This document shows positions 22,647 through 22,694 of a stretch of 22,694 nt of DNA, one piece after another. The DNA is taken from NCBI RefSeq assembly GCF_937973075.1, contig NZ_CALBWL010000055.1, positions 1-22,694 of the forward strand, given 5' to 3'. How positions within the stretch are numbered: the first letter of the stretch is position 1; the number at the start of each line of letters is the position of its first letter. Source of the stretch: an uncultured Campylobacter sp. (lineage in GTDB: Bacteria > Campylobacterota > Campylobacteria > Campylobacterales > Campylobacteraceae). The translations under genes were made by a program, and so were the position numbers. A model generated the notes under the pieces. It searched no databases and had not been told where the DNA came from. It worked only from the letters and a program-made list of their open reading frames with translations.

Positions 22647-22694
22647 GCCTGCAGCGACCTACTTTCCCCGTCCGAGTAACGGATAGTATCATCA
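22647..22694 (-). rRNA. 5S ribosomal RNA, 3' end (partial)
   Basis: On the minus strand the last 48 bases read TGATGATACTATCCG...CGGGGAAAGTAGGTCGCTGCAGGC (middle omitted), the conserved 3' half of bacterial 5S rRNA as found in Campylobacter. The gene, and presumably 23S and 16S before it, lies right of the window and is transcribed leftwards. No strong terminator is visible downstream; a weak TTTGTTAAAATT follows. Confidence 0.9.

Overview
The window comes from a Campylobacter chromosome. Several signs point this way: a major outer membrane protein (porA type), a thrS-infC pair without rpmI-rplT, AAGGA-type ribosome binding sites, homopolymeric G tracts, and short lipoproteins of the kind common in this genus. 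Base composition is richer in GC than in C. jejuni, which suggests one of the higher-GC oral or gut species. The species itself is an inference. Intergenic DNA is unusually long for the genus and is full of the word AAATTT and the palindrome around TTTTAAAA.

Layout, left to right. Positions 1-1119 (minus strand): the start of rfbG and all of rfbF, which make CDP-4-keto-6-deoxyglucose for a surface glycan. Positions 1286-3757 (minus): thrS-infC with leader hairpin, TTG start for infC and terminator. Positions 3798-5718 (minus): a lipopolysaccharide-kinase-like protein overlapping a Bcr/CflA drug exporter. Positions 5972-7832: tRNA-Glu (minus), then a lipoprotein and endonuclease IV (nfo) on the plus strand. 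Positions 8598-9250: a secreted Sel1/Hcp-like protein (minus) with a 14-G tract in its promoter region. Positions 9356-10632: glutamate racemase (plus) with an in-frame insertion of about 160 residues, followed by about 850 bp of noncoding DNA holding degenerate tandem repeats. Positions 11512-11908: an EexN-like lipoprotein gene put out of frame by a G7 run. Positions 12158-14637 (minus): ydfG-nhaC operon. Positions 14879-15574 (plus): a membrane protein. Positions 15587-15943 (minus): a small unknown gene, apparently split.

Positions 16178-18587 are all minus strand: a DJ-1 family protein behind a periplasmic cytochrome c, then the porA porin upstream of them with its own terminator. Just upstream of porA is a compact candidate small RNA, with an extended -10 promoter, about 59 nt and an intrinsic terminator. 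It contains a perfect 10-nt complement to the porA ribosome binding site. This is the most interesting signal in the window.

Positions 19384-22694 are gene-poor: a small lipoprotein, an EamA-family transporter pseudogene with two nonsense codons, a ComEA-like DNA-binding protein with a long lysine-rich tail, about 1.1 kb of decayed or repeat-bearing DNA, and at the right edge the 3' end of a 5S rRNA gene. The last means that a rRNA operon lies beyond the window, transcribed leftwards.

Two themes tie the window together. One is variable or regulated surface biology: the CDP-sugar genes, phase-variation-like G tracts at two exported proteins, and the porin with a possible antisense regulator. 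The other is a large mass of AAATTT-rich repeat DNA between genes, which in murI seems to have entered a reading frame.
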